Shown here: in pieces, positions 1 to 9,051 of the stretch
Layout: every line of letters begins with the position of its first letter
How positions within the stretch are numbered: the first letter of the stretch is position 1
From: Alphaproteobacteria bacterium
GTDB taxonomy: Bacteria; Pseudomonadota; Alphaproteobacteria; DSM-16000; Inquilinaceae
Direction: 5' to 3'
Assembly: GCA_028284045.1 (NCBI GenBank)
Contig: JANQSN010000028.1
Location: 62,001-126,000, forward strand
DNA: 64,000 bases
The notes under the pieces: generated by a model
What the model saw: only the letters and a program-made list of their open reading frames with translations
Told to the model about the DNA's origin: nothing
Databases searched by the model: none
Translations under genes and position numbers: made by a program

Positions 1-346
1 ACAGACGGGCGAGCCGGCGGCGCCCGTCCGGCCGGCCGGCCGCACGGACGATCAGCGCGTCGGCACCGGCGAGGTCGGCGTGGTGGACATGGCGGGCGAT
101 GGTGCGCGCCACCAACGCGTGGCGGAGCTGCCACAGCGCCGCCGTGCCGGCCAGCGCTGCGGCGGCAACCGCCCAGCCGGCGGCCGGCAGCACGGCCGCC
201 TCGCCGGCCGCCCCCGCCAGCGCCTGGTGGGCCGCCAGGGGGACCGTCGTGGCCAGCACGGCGATCGCCAGGGACGCCAAGAGCACGTCCAGGCGCCGCC
301 ATACGGCGAGCGTCACCGGCGTCGCCGCCGACACCTCCCCCGTCAT
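1..346 (-). CDS. N-terminal part of a membrane protein resembling a type I secretion ABC exporter (runs off the left edge)
   Basis: About 115 codons are visible from an ATG at 344-346, reading leftwards out of the window. Two hydrophobic helices are seen, one near residues 18-45 and one near 60-85, followed by a basic stretch (LRHALVARTIARHVH). The pattern of a helix, a short loop, a second helix and then an Arg-rich segment is what the start of the transmembrane domain of a type I secretion permease/ATPase looks like. The ATPase half is outside the window, so this is only a suggestion; any polytopic membrane protein is possible. It is divergent from the adhesin-repeat gene at 629, whose repeat type is common in type I secreted proteins. 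Confidence 0.4.
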   Translation of the reverse strand, partial: MTGEVSAATPVTLAVWRRLDVLLASLAIAVLATTVPLAAHQALAGAAGEAAVLPAAGWAVAAAALAGTAALWQLRHALVARTIARHVHHADLAGADALIVRAAGRPDGRRRLARL

Positions 347-608
347 GCCGCATCCCCCGGGGTCCCGCGCCAGCGTGCGCCCCCGCCCTGCACCATCCCT
401 TGCCGTTCCGACGCCATTCGCGCGATCGTCGCCCCAAGCCGTGATACCGCACGCAATATCGTAACCGATTAGCATGACGCCCAGACCGCGACGACGCCCA
501 AGCCGACGGGATCTCGGCAGATCGCCCGGTTTCCGCTATTTTTCTGACGGTATCGCGGGAAAGCGGACCGGAACGCCCCGCGGGACCGGCCCGACGGAGG
601 GGATCGAC

Positions 609-632
609 ATGCACGGATCGCGCACCGGATGA
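609..632 (+). other. Seven-codon upstream ORF coupled to the next gene
   Basis: An ATG at 609 lies about 8 bases after a strong ribosome-binding sequence (GGAGGGG, near 596-602). It encodes MHGSRTG and stops with TGA at 630-632, which overlaps the ATG of the next gene at 629-631. The best ribosome-binding site therefore belongs to the short ORF, and the downstream start has none of its own at normal spacing. Translational coupling is the likely consequence; this is inferred. Confidence 0.45.
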
Positions 633-1207
633 GCGAATCGCCGCACGGGTCAGGCGACGACATCGCCCTGCCGCTCGACCTGTCCGCCGTGGCCGCGCTG
701 GTCGCCGAGTATGGCCCGCTGCGCCTCAGGATCGGCGGCCTGCCCGACACCGTCCGGCTGTCCGCCGGCGACCGTCAGGCCGACGGCACTTGGCTGATCC
801 GGTCGGCCGACTGGGCGGGTCTGACGCTTCTGGCACCCCCCGATGCGCCCGATTTCGATCTGGAGATGATGCCGGAGCCCGACGAGGCCCCGGTGGCGGC
901 TCCGCCCACCCCCGACCCGGAACCGCCCGCGCCGGAAGCACTGGCCCCGGAGCCACTGACCCCGGAGCCGCCGCCGGAGCCGCCGGTCGAGCCGGCACCG
1001 CCGGCCGGTGCCGCGGCGGATCGGCCGACGGCAGTGGTGCCCACCCAGCCGCCGCCCGCCCCGGCACCGCCGGAGCCGAAACCCGCCGCCCCCGACATCG
1101 CGATGTGGGCGGCGCTCGGCGCCGGGTCGGCCGCCGGTGCCCTCGGCCTTCCCGTCGCCCGGCGCGAGAGCTGGATCGACGCTGTCGACGATGACGCGCA
1201 GGACTGA
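629..1207 (+). CDS. Small protein with one adhesin-type DGTW repeat and a Pro/Glu/Ala-rich tail
   Basis: 192 residues. Residues about 28-72 carry LRIGGLPDTVRLSAG, then DGTW, then a segment ending in DWAGLTLLAPP. This matches by eye the GLPxGxxLSAGxxxxDGTWxLxxxDLxGL module repeated many times in giant RTX/cadherin-like adhesins. Only one copy is present. Residues about 85-155 are a low-complexity Pro/Glu/Ala/Thr linker, followed by a short Gly/Ala-rich hydrophobic segment (ALGAGSAAGALGL) and an acidic end. No signal peptide is visible. It sits between a putative exporter and fliF. It may be an orphan domain left from an adhesin or a small secreted or inner-face protein; its role is unknown. 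Confidence 0.6.
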   Translation: MSESPHGSGDDIALPLDLSAVAALVAEYGPLRLRIGGLPDTVRLSAGDRQADGTWLIRSADWAGLTLLAPPDAPDFDLEMMPEPDEAPVAAPPTPDPEPPAPEALAPEPLTPEPPPEPPVEPAPPAGAAADRPTAVVPTQPPPAPAPPEPKPAAPDIAMWAALGAGSAAGALGLPVARRESWIDAVDDDAQD

Positions 1208-1293
1208 CTCACCGCGCCACCGGTCGCGAGCCGGGCGCCGCTGCTCAACCCGGCGCGCCCCGGACAACCGGCCTGAAGACAACGCGTTGAACA

Positions 1294-1308
1294 TTAACAG
1301 AATTTAAC
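1294..1308. promoter_or_regulatory. CtrA-like site upstream of fliF (spacer one base short)
   Basis: TTAACAGAATTTAAC contains two TTAAC half sites with a 6-base gap between the TTAA cores instead of the canonical 7. It lies about 120-135 bases before the preferred fliF start. Because the other class II genes here have perfect sites, this is a plausible but imperfect CtrA box. Confidence 0.4.
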
Positions 1309-1325
1309 TACCCGAGAACCGCCAC

Positions 1326-1342
1326 CCGGCAAGAGTTGCCGG
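1326..1342. repeat. Perfect 7-bp inverted repeat upstream of fliF
   Basis: CCGGCAA-GAG-TTGCCGG is a perfect inverted repeat with a 3-base spacer, between the CtrA-like site and the fliF start. It could be an operator or a leader hairpin. The GG and GC are only 8 bases apart, so it is not a sigma-54 promoter. Confidence 0.5.
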
Positions 1343-1428
1343 CATCATTAATCGGTTTTTCATGCCGCGAACCGACCTTCGAAAGGCAGGACAAAGCGCT
1401 TTTCGAGGCGCCTTTCGGGACAGCGGAT

Positions 1429-3108
1429 GTGGGTGGACTCTTACAGACCTTGAAGGGCATGGGCCCGGCGCGCCTGGCGATGATCGGCGGCGTCGGCGTT
1501 GCCTTGATCGTCTTCTTCGGTTTTCTCAGCACCCGCGTCTCTACCACCGACTACGCGCTGCTCTATGGCGACCTGGAGATGGCGGACGGCGGGGCCATCG
1601 TCGCCCGGCTGGAGGCCATGGGGGTTCCCCACCAGGTCGGCGCCGGTGGCAGCAGCGTCATGGTGCCGGGCGATCAGGTCGACCGGCTGCGCCTCGCCAT
1701 GGCCGAAGAAGGCCTGCCCGCCGGCGGTTCGCTCGGCTATGAGCTGTTCGACCAGTCCGACGGCTTCGGCACCTCCAACTTCGTTCAGCAGATCAACCGC
1801 CTGCGCGCGCTGGAAGGCGAGCTGGCGCGGACCATCTCGACCATGGCCGGCATCCGCCAGGCGCGCGTGCATCTGGTGCTGCCGGAGCGCGAACTGTTCG
1901 CCCGCGAGCCGGAGGAACCGAGCGCCTCGGTCTTCCTGCGCCTCGGCTCCGCCGGGCTGACCGCCCAACAGATCCAGGCGATCCGCTACCTGGTGGCGAC
2001 CGCCGTGCCGCGGCTGACACCCGGCGCCATCTCCATCGTCGACGACCGCGGCAACTTGCTGGCGCGCAGCGAGGAAGGCGACGCCGTCGACCTGCATCTG
2101 CGCAACGGCGAAGAGATGCGCGTCGCCTATGAGCGCCGGCTGTCGGAGGCCGTCGAGACCTTGCTGTCGCGCTCCCTCGGCTACGGCAATGTGCGCGCCC
2201 AGGTCTCCGTGGAGATGGACTTCGACCGGGTGACCACGACGGAGGAAGCCTACGACCCCGACGGCCAAGTCCCCCGCTCAACCCAGCTCGTCGAAGATTC
2301 CACCGAGAGCGCCGACGGCGTCGGCCTCGACCCCGTCTCGGTGTCGGAGAACCTGCCGGAACCCGATCCGACGGCGTCGGAGGGCGGCGAGTCCGCGCTC
2401 GCCCGCGACACCACCAACCGCACCGAAGAGACGGTGAACTACGAGATCAGCCGCACCGTGCGCAACATGGTGCGCGAGGGCGGCGTGGTCCGGCGGCTGT
2501 CCGTCGCGGTGCTGGTCGACGGCACCTATGTGGTGGACGAGGAAGGCGCGCGCACCTACTCGCCGCGCAGCGAGGCCGAGTTGGCCCAGATCGGCGCCCT
2601 GGTGCGCTCCTCCATCGGCTTCGACGAGGGGCGCGGCGATGTCGTCGACGTCGTCAACATGCCGTTCTGGGACGAGGAGATGGCGGCGGCGGAGTCCGAA
2701 GCGCCGGCCACCATCCTCGGCATGCCGCGCGACGACCTGTTCCGCATCGCGGAGATGCTGGTGCTGGGCGTCGTTGCCGTCCTGGTGATCTTGCTGGTCA
2801 TCCGCCCGCTCTTGACCCGCGTGCTGGAAGGCAGCCGCGGCCATGACAGCGAGGAGTTCGGCGGCCTGCTGTCCGATGCCGGCGCGCTGCAGAAGGCGCT
2901 GGCGGCCCCGGGCCTAAGCGAGCTGGCGACGCCGGAGCTGCCGAGCCCGGCAACCCCGGAAGACGACGAGCTCGACGCCCTGATCGACATCAATCAGGTC
3001 GAAGGGCGCGTGCGCGCCTCCTCGCTGCGCAAGATCGGCGAGATCGTGGAGAAGCACCCGGAAGAGGCGGTCTCCATCATCCGAAGCTGGATGTACCAGG
3101 AAACCTGA
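1429..3108 (+). CDS. fliF: Flagellar MS-ring protein FliF
   Basis: FliF forms the MS ring in the inner membrane, the base on which the basal body and export gate are built. The protein has a first membrane helix (LAMIGGVGVALIVFFGFLS, about residues 15-33), two periplasmic ring-building domains, a second helix (MLVLGVVAVLVILLVIRPLL, about 440-460) and a cytoplasmic tail ending in IVEKHPEEAVSIIRSWM, the FliG-binding end. I prefer the GTG at 1429 (MGGLLQTLKGMGPARLAMIG), which matches the usual alphaproteobacterial N-terminus and gives 559 residues. The frame is open back to 1336, but that would add about 31 residues unlike the family. It heads the block fliF-fliG-fliH-fliN-flbD-flhA. Confidence 0.95.
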   Translation: MGGLLQTLKGMGPARLAMIGGVGVALIVFFGFLSTRVSTTDYALLYGDLEMADGGAIVARLEAMGVPHQVGAGGSSVMVPGDQVDRLRLAMAEEGLPAGGSLGYELFDQSDGFGTSNFVQQINRLRALEGELARTISTMAGIRQARVHLVLPERELFAREPEEPSASVFLRLGSAGLTAQQIQAIRYLVATAVPRLTPGAISIVDDRGNLLARSEEGDAVDLHLRNGEEMRVAYERRLSEAVETLLSRSLGYGNVRAQVSVEMDFDRVTTTEEAYDPDGQVPRSTQLVEDSTESADGVGLDPVSVSENLPEPDPTASEGGESALARDTTNRTEETVNYEISRTVRNMVREGGVVRRLSVAVLVDGTYVVDEEGARTYSPRSEAELAQIGALVRSSIGFDEGRGDVVDVVNMPFWDEEMAAAESEAPATILGMPRDDLFRIAEMLVLGVVAVLVILLVIRPLLTRVLEGSRGHDSEEFGGLLSDAGALQKALAAPGLSELATPELPSPATPEDDELDALIDINQVEGRVRASSLRKIGEIVEKHPEEAVSIIRSWMYQET

Positions 3109-3141
3109 GGCCCGGCCGGCCGCCGAGGAGCGAACACGAGC

Positions 3142-4167
3142 ATGCCGTCGATCCGCATCCGCGAGGATTACCGCAGCCTGACGGGGCCGGAAAAGGCCGC
3201 CGTCTTGATGCTGTCGCTCGGCGAAGAGCACGCCGCGCGCCTGTTCACCTTCATGGATGAGGAAGAGATCAAGGAACTGTCCCAGACCATGGCCAATCTG
3301 GGCACCATCAGCGCGACGCTGGTGGAACGGTTGTGCGTGGAGTTCGCCGAGCAGATCTCCTCCACCGGCTCGCTGGTCGGCAGCTTCGAAAGCACCGAGC
3401 GCCTGCTCCTGAAGGTCATGGAGCGCGACAAGGTCGAGGCGATCATGGAGGACATCCGTGGTCCCGCCGGCCGCACCATGTGGGAGAAGCTGGCCAATGT
3501 GAACGAGCAGGTATTGGCCAACTACCTGAAGAACGAATACCCGCAGACCGTCGCCGTCGTCCTGTCGAAGATCAAATCGGACAACGCCGCGCGCGTCCTG
3601 GCCCTGCTGCCCGAGAGCTTCGCCATGGAAGTCGTCATGCGCATGCTGCGCATGGAGGCGGTGCAGAAGGAAGTGCTGGACGACGTCGAGCGCACGCTGA
3701 GGACCGAATTCATGTCCAACCTGGCCCGCACCAACCGCCGCGACGCCCACGAGATGATGGCGGAGATCTTCAACAACCTCGATCGCGGGACGGAGAACAA
3801 GTTCCTGTCCGCTCTGGAGGAGCGCAACCGCGACAGCGCGGAGCGGATCAAGGCGCTGATGTTCACCTTCGAGGATCTCGCCCAGCTCGACCAGAGCGGT
3901 ATCCAGACCCTGCTGCGCTCGGTGGAGAAGGAGAAGCTGTCGATCGCGCTGAAGGGTGCGTCGGAAACGCTGCGCCAGATGTTCTTCAACAACATGGCCG
4001 AACGTGCCGCGAAGTTCCTGAAGGAAGAGATGCAGTCCATGGGGCCGGTCCGCCTGAAGGACGTCGACGAGGCGCAGATGGCGATGGTGCAGACCGCCAA
4101 GGACTTGGCCGCCCGCGGCGAGATCCTGATCTCCGAGGGCAAGAGCGAGGACGAGCTGATCTACTGA
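3142..4167 (+). CDS. fliG: Flagellar motor switch protein FliG
   Basis: 341 residues, full length. FliG couples the stator to the rotor: it binds FliF with its N-terminus, FliM with its middle domain, and the stator with its C-terminal charged helix. Visible hallmarks are the N-terminal [23 protein letters not shown], the middle segment [14 protein letters not shown] around residue 130, and the C-terminal [12 protein letters not shown] near 298. An AGGAG ribosome-binding site lies just before the ATG. It follows fliF by 33 bases and is surely in the same operon. Confidence 0.97.
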   Translation: MPSIRIREDYRSLTGPEKAAVLMLSLGEEHAARLFTFMDEEEIKELSQTMANLGTISATLVERLCVEFAEQISSTGSLVGSFESTERLLLKVMERDKVEAIMEDIRGPAGRTMWEKLANVNEQVLANYLKNEYPQTVAVVLSKIKSDNAARVLALLPESFAMEVVMRMLRMEAVQKEVLDDVERTLRTEFMSNLARTNRRDAHEMMAEIFNNLDRGTENKFLSALEERNRDSAERIKALMFTFEDLAQLDQSGIQTLLRSVEKEKLSIALKGASETLRQMFFNNMAERAAKFLKEEMQSMGPVRLKDVDEAQMAMVQTAKDLAARGEILISEGKSEDELIY

Positions 4168-4213
4168 TCCGCCGTCCCGCCGGCCGACCTGCCGACAACC
4201 GGACCCGAACGCC

Positions 4214-4969
4214 ATGGATGCCCGCCGCTTCCTCTTCGACACCTGCTTCGACCCCGTCGCCCTACCCGAGGCGACGGCCATCGCCGACGACGCCCAGACG
4301 TCGGAGCCGGTGGTGGAGGAACCGCCACCGCCGACCTTCAGCGAAGAAGAGGTCATGGAGGCGCGGGCGCGCGGCTATGCCGACGGTGAGGCCGACGGCC
4401 GCAGCGCGGCGGAGGCGGCGGCGGAGGCCGAACTCGTCGCCACCCTGACGCGGCTCGGCGAGCAGATCGCGCTGTTGATCGAGTGCCAGGCGGAAAGCGA
4501 CGCGGCGCTGAAGCGCGAGGCGGCCCTGTTCGCCGTCGCGATGGTCCGCCGGCTGCAGCCGGAGCTGGCACGGCGCCACGGGCTGGAAGAGATCGAAGCG
4601 GTGATCCGCGAGTGCCTGTCCGGCCTCTTGAACGAGCCACGGCTGATCGTGCGCATCCCCACCAGCCAGGCCGACATGCTGGCGCCGCGCATCGTGGAGA
4701 TGGCGGAGGAGATGGGCTTCGAAGGCCGGCTGGACATCCGCCCCGACGATAACCTCTCCCCCGGCGACGGCCGCCTGCAATGGGCCGAGGGCGGCGCGGA
4801 ACGGATCGCCGCGACCGTGCTGACCACCGTCGACGCCGCCATGGCGCGCCTGTTCGACGCCAACGACGCCCCCGCCGCGCTGCCGCCGGCTGATATCGGC
4901 GTCGCCGAACCCACCCCGGCAGCCGAGCTTAGCCTCGCCGCCCCCAGCCCTGACGAGGCCCGATCATGA
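4214..4969 (+). CDS. fliH: Flagellar export ATPase regulator FliH
   Basis: 251 residues. FliH binds and restrains the export ATPase FliI and docks it to the C-ring through FliN. The N-terminus (RRFLFDTCFD) is typical of alphaproteobacterial FliH. It is followed by an acidic/Pro segment, an Ala/Glu/Gly-rich helix with GYADGEADG repeats (about 55-75), and the conserved C-terminal V-ATPase-E-like domain (LNEPRLIVRIP, then MGFEGRLDIRPDDNLSPGDGRLQW). The C-terminal 40 residues are low-complexity Ala/Pro. The stop codon overlaps the fliN start in ATGA, so translation is coupled with its binding partner. Confidence 0.9.
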   Translation: MDARRFLFDTCFDPVALPEATAIADDAQTSEPVVEEPPPPTFSEEEVMEARARGYADGEADGRSAAEAAAEAELVATLTRLGEQIALLIECQAESDAALKREAALFAVAMVRRLQPELARRHGLEEIEAVIRECLSGLLNEPRLIVRIPTSQADMLAPRIVEMAEEMGFEGRLDIRPDDNLSPGDGRLQWAEGGAERIAATVLTTVDAAMARLFDANDAPAALPPADIGVAEPTPAAELSLAAPSPDEARS

Positions 4970-5298
4970 CCGACGAGACCCATCTCGACCTCGACGACCT
5001 CGGTGCCACCGACAAGGCCGCCGCCTTCGAGGAACTGACGCCCTCCCAGATCAACAAGGAGCTGGAGGCGATCTACGACATTCCGGTGCAGATCTCCGCC
5101 GTGCTGGGCAAGACCGCGATGGAGGTCAACCAGCTCCTCAAGCTCGGCCGCGGTGCGGTGGTGGAGCTGGACCGCCGGGTCGGCGAAGCCATCGACATCT
5201 ACGTCAACAACCGGCTGGTCGCCCGCGGCGAGGTCGTCGTGGTGGAAGACCGGCTGGGCGTGACCATGACTGAGATCATCAAGTCCGACCGGAACTGA
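4966..5298 (+). CDS. fliN: Flagellar motor switch protein FliN
   Basis: 110 residues, the usual length for alphaproteobacterial FliN. It forms the bottom of the C-ring with FliM and anchors FliH. The SpoA domain is visible from IPVQISAVLGKTAMEVNQLLKLG through VELDRRVGEAIDIYVNNRLVARGEVVVVEDRLGVTMTEII, the family's signature order. The first four bases overlap the end of fliH. fliM is not here but at 32423, in a separate transcription unit. Confidence 0.96.
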   Translation: MTDETHLDLDDLGATDKAAAFEELTPSQINKELEAIYDIPVQISAVLGKTAMEVNQLLKLGRGAVVELDRRVGEAIDIYVNNRLVARGEVVVVEDRLGVTMTEIIKSDRN

Positions 5299-5329
5299 CC
5301 GGCCGGCGAGCCTGAACGAAGCGATCACC

Positions 5330-6787
5330 ATGCGCCTGCTCATCGTCGGCACGCTCGCCGGCCACATCACCACCGCTGGCAAGATCGCCATGGGCCGCGG
5401 CGCCCGTGTCGTGCATGCCGAGACGGTGGACCAGGCGCTGACCGCGTTGCGCGACGGCCGCGGCGCCGATCTGGTCATGGTCGACGTCGCGCTCGACGTC
5501 GCGCGGCTGTGCAACGCGCTGATATCGGAGCGTATTCTGGTGCCCGTGGTGGCCTGCGGCATCGGCAGCGACGCCCGCGCCGCGGTCCGGGCGATCCAGG
5601 CCGGGGCGCGCGAATACGTGCCGCTGCCGCCGGATGCCGATCTGATCGCCGCGGTTCTGGAGGCGGTCGCCGCCGACAGCCATCAGTTGCTGTCGCGCGA
5701 TCCGCGGATGCTGCGCGTCCTGCGCCTGGCCGACCAGATCGCCGCGTCGGATGCGTCGGTGCTGGTCAGCGGCGAAAGCGGCACCGGCAAGGAGCTGATG
5801 GCGCGCTACCTGCACCGCAAGAGCCGGCGCGCCGACAAGCCCTTCATCTCCGTCAACTGCGCGGCGATCCCGGAAACCCTGCTGGAAAGCGAACTGTTCG
5901 GCCATGAACGCGGCGCCTTCACCGGCGCCGTGGCGCGGCGCCTCGGCAAGTTCGAGGAGGCCAATGGCGGCACCCTGCTGCTCGACGAGATCAGCGAGAT
6001 GGATCCGCGGCTGCAGGCCAAGCTGTTGCGCGCCATCCAGGAGCGGGAGATCGACCGGCTCGGCGGATCGAAGCCGGTGAAGGTCAACATCCGCCTGATC
6101 TGCACCACCAACCGCGACATGGACGCCGAGGTGCGCGCCGGCACGTTCCGCGAGGACCTCTACTACCGGATCAACGTGGTCGGCGTCGCCATCCCCCCTT
6201 TGCGCCAACGGCCCGCCGATATCGGCTATCTGGCGGGGCATTTCGCCGCCCGGTTCGCCACCGACAACGGGCTCGGCGACCGCCGCTTGAGCGAACGGGC
6301 GGAGGCCAAGCTCGCCCGCCACACCTGGCGCGGCAATGTCCGTGAACTGGAGAACACCATCCACCGGGCCGTCCTGCTGAGCGAGGGGACAATGATCGAG
6401 GCTGAGGACATCGCCCTGGGCGGCATGGCATCGGCGGACACGGCCCTGGCCGACGGCGGGATGGCCGATCCCGGCGCCTGGCTGCCGCCGCCGGAGGCGG
6501 CGCCGATGGCCGCGGCGGACCCGGACCCCGCCCCCGACGGCGCAGCCTCCGCGGAGGGCAGCACGCCGCCCGGCGACACCAGCACGGCAGCCCTGGTGGG
6601 CCGCACCGTGGCGGAGGTGGAACGCGACCTGATCTTGAAGACCCTGCAGCACACCTTCGGCAACCGGACCCACGCCGCCACGATCCTCGGCATCTCCATC
6701 CGCACGCTGCGCAACAAGCTGAAGCAGTACGGCGACGCCGGCATCGCCGTGCCGGCGCCGGGCGAAGCGGAACGGGCCTGCCTGTAA
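5330..6787 (+). CDS. flbD: Sigma-54-dependent flagellar transcription activator FlbD
   Basis: 485 residues. FlbD activates sigma-54 promoters of the later flagellar genes and is itself controlled by FliX. The N-terminal receiver-like domain (about 1-115) lacks the usual acidic pocket and phosphorylation-site context, and the normal KP motif is replaced by LPP, as is typical of FlbD. The central AAA+ domain has Walker A (GESGTGKE), the sigma-54 contact loop (GAFTGA), Walker B (GGTLLLDEI) and the R-finger region (WRGNVRELENT). The last 60 residues carry a Fis-type helix-turn-helix (HAATILGISIRTLRNKLKQY). Its target promoters are visible upstream of flgF, flgI and flgK in this window, and fliX is at 43840. 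Confidence 0.95.
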   Translation: MRLLIVGTLAGHITTAGKIAMGRGARVVHAETVDQALTALRDGRGADLVMVDVALDVARLCNALISERILVPVVACGIGSDARAAVRAIQAGAREYVPLPPDADLIAAVLEAVAADSHQLLSRDPRMLRVLRLADQIAASDASVLVSGESGTGKELMARYLHRKSRRADKPFISVNCAAIPETLLESELFGHERGAFTGAVARRLGKFEEANGGTLLLDEISEMDPRLQAKLLRAIQEREIDRLGGSKPVKVNIRLICTTNRDMDAEVRAGTFREDLYYRINVVGVAIPPLRQRPADIGYLAGHFAARFATDNGLGDRRLSERAEAKLARHTWRGNVRELENTIHRAVLLSEGTMIEAEDIALGGMASADTALADGGMADPGAWLPPPEAAPMAAADPDPAPDGAASAEGSTPPGDTSTAALVGRTVAEVERDLILKTLQHTFGNRTHAATILGISIRTLRNKLKQYGDAGIAVPAPGEAERACL

Positions 6788-6824
6788 TGGCCGGCCGGCC
6801 GGACAGGGTGCGGGAGAGGGTGGC

Positions 6825-8981
6825 GTGAGCGAGCTCGACGCCGGCACCGGCACGCCTACCGTCCCGGCACCGGCCCCCTCCCCGGCGAAGACCCCGACCC
6901 ATCAGGGCCGGCAGATGATCGGCACGCTGGGCCGCACGGTGATGCGCGGCGACATCGCGCTGGCGCTCGGCGTGGTGGCGATCCTGGTTGTCCTGATCCT
7001 GCCGATGCCGAAATGGCTGCTCGACATCTCGCTGGCCATCTCGATCACCATCTCGGTCCTCATCCTGATGACCGTGCTATTCCTGGAGAAGCCGCTCGAC
7101 CTCAACTCCTTTCCGACGATCCTGCTGATCGCGACGATGCTACGGCTGTCGCTCAACCTCGCCTCGACCCGGCTGATCCTGGCCAACGGGCACGAGGGGC
7201 CGGACGCCGCCGGCGCGGTGATCGCCGCCTTCGGCTCCTTCGTCATGGGCGGCAATTTCGTCATCGGGATCATCGTCTTCGCGATCCTGGTGATCGTGAA
7301 CTTCATCGTGATCACCAAGGGTTCCGGCCGCATCGCGGAAGTCTCCGCCCGGTTCAGCCTGGACAGCATGCCGGGCAAGCAGATGGCGATCGACGCCGAT
7401 CTGTCCGCCGGGCTGATCGACGAACCTCAGGCCCGCGCGCGCCGCCAGGAGCTGGAGGACGAAAGCAACTTCTTCGGCGCCATGGACGGTGCGGCGAAGT
7501 TCGTGCGCGGCGATGCCGTGGCCGGGCTGATGATCGTGTTCATCAACGTCATCGCCGGCATCATCATCGGCACCGCCCAGCAGGGCCTGACGCTGGCCGA
7601 TGCGGCGGAGACCTATACCGTGCTGACGGTCGGCGACGGCCTGGTCAGCCAGATCCCCGCCCTCATCGTCTCCGTCGCCGCCGGCATGCTGGTGTCCAAG
7701 GCCGGCGCCCGGCAGACCACCGAGAAGGCGGTGTTCGGCCAGCTCGGCGCCAATCCCAAGCCGATTGCGCTGGCCGCCGTGCTGCTGATCTGCCTGGCCT
7801 TGCTGCCGGGCATTCCCATGGTGCCCTTCCTGGCGCTGGCCGCCCTCGCCGGCTACGCGGCGCTGCGTCTCGGCCGCCGACAGGAGGCGGTGCGCCGCCA
7901 GGCGGCCGACGCCCAGGTCCGCAACCAGGCCGCCGCCCCGGTGGCGGAGGAACCGATCTCCGCCTCGCTGGCCATCGACCAGATCCGCCTGGAACTGGGC
8001 TACGGCCTGCTGCCGCTGATCAACTCCGAGCACGGCAGCCGGCTGACCGATCAGATCAAGGCGCTGCGGCGGCAGCTCGCCAGCGACATCGGCTTCATCA
8101 TGCCCTCGGTGCGCATCCAGGATAACCTGCAGCTTCCCTCCCAGGGCTATGTCATCCGCATCAAGGAGATCGAGACCGGGCGCGGCGAGGTCCGTCCCAA
8201 CACGCTGCTGGTCATGGACCCGCGCGGCGACGCCATCTCGCTGCCCGGCGAGGCGACGGTGGAGCCGACCTTCGGCCTGCCGGCGATGTGGGTCGACACA
8301 TCCTTCCGCGAGGAAGCGATGTTCAAGGGCTACACCGTCGTCGATCCGCAGACGGTGATCACCACCCACCTGACCGAGCTGGTCAAGGACAACATGCCGG
8401 AGCTGTTGTCCTACGCGGAGACCCAGAAGCTTCTGGACGAGCTCGGGCGCGACCAGCAGAAGCTGGTGGCCGACGTGATCCCTTCGCAGATTACCGTCGG
8501 CGGCGTGCAGCGCGTGCTGCAGAACCTGCTGGGCGAGCGGGTCTCCATCCGCGACCTGCCGACCATCCTGGAGGGCGTCGCGGAGGCCTGCGGCTACACC
8601 CGCGCGATCAGCCAGATCACCGAGCATGTGCGCGCGCGTCTGTCGCGCCAGCTCTCCGACGCCCATACCGGCGAGAGCGGGTACATCGCGCTGATCACGC
8701 TGTCGGGTCCCTGGGAGCAGGCCTTCGCCGAGGCGGTGGTCGGCGACGGCGAGGACCGCCAGCTCGCCATGGCGCCGTCGCGCCTTCAGGACTTTATCAC
8801 CTCGGTGCGCCAAACCTTCGAGCGGCACGCCATGATGGGCGAGAACCCGGTGCTGCTGACCAGCCCCGGCATCCGCGCCTATGTGCGATCGATCATCGAG
8901 CGCTTTCGGCCGGCGACCATCGTGATGTCGCAGAACGAGATACATCCGAAGGCCAAGATCAAGACGCTCGGCCAGATCTGA
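6825..8981 (+). CDS. flhA: Flagellar export gate protein FlhA
   Basis: 718 residues from a GTG at 6825, preceded by GGGAGAGGG. FlhA is the large inner-membrane component of the flagellar type III export gate; its cytoplasmic ring receives chaperone-substrate complexes. About eight membrane helices lie in residues 40-355. The conserved cytoplasmic loop with LNLASTRLIL and RFSLDSMPGKQMAIDADLSAG (the FHIPEP signature region) is intact. The C-terminal domain ends with IHPKAKIKTLGQI. It follows flbD by 37 bases, and the other export-gate genes (fliP, fliQ, fliR, flhB) are not in the window. Confidence 0.97.
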   Translation: MSELDAGTGTPTVPAPAPSPAKTPTHQGRQMIGTLGRTVMRGDIALALGVVAILVVLILPMPKWLLDISLAISITISVLILMTVLFLEKPLDLNSFPTILLIATMLRLSLNLASTRLILANGHEGPDAAGAVIAAFGSFVMGGNFVIGIIVFAILVIVNFIVITKGSGRIAEVSARFSLDSMPGKQMAIDADLSAGLIDEPQARARRQELEDESNFFGAMDGAAKFVRGDAVAGLMIVFINVIAGIIIGTAQQGLTLADAAETYTVLTVGDGLVSQIPALIVSVAAGMLVSKAGARQTTEKAVFGQLGANPKPIALAAVLLICLALLPGIPMVPFLALAALAGYAALRLGRRQEAVRRQAADAQVRNQAAAPVAEEPISASLAIDQIRLELGYGLLPLINSEHGSRLTDQIKALRRQLASDIGFIMPSVRIQDNLQLPSQGYVIRIKEIETGRGEVRPNTLLVMDPRGDAISLPGEATVEPTFGLPAMWVDTSFREEAMFKGYTVVDPQTVITTHLTELVKDNMPELLSYAETQKLLDELGRDQQKLVADVIPSQITVGGVQRVLQNLLGERVSIRDLPTILEGVAEACGYTRAISQITEHVRARLSRQLSDAHTGESGYIALITLSGPWEQAFAEAVVGDGEDRQLAMAPSRLQDFITSVRQTFERHAMMGENPVLLTSPGIRAYVRSIIERFRPATIVMSQNEIHPKAKIKTLGQI

Positions 8982-9051
8982 CGCGCGGCCCCGACGCGCC
9001 CGACGCCCGCGCGACCGGCCGTACCCCCGCAACCCGAAGGCGACCCCGCCC

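Noticed and set aside
1326-1342. Inverted repeat before fliF as a sigma-54 promoter
   Set aside because: GG and GC are 8 bases apart; kept only as an inverted repeat.
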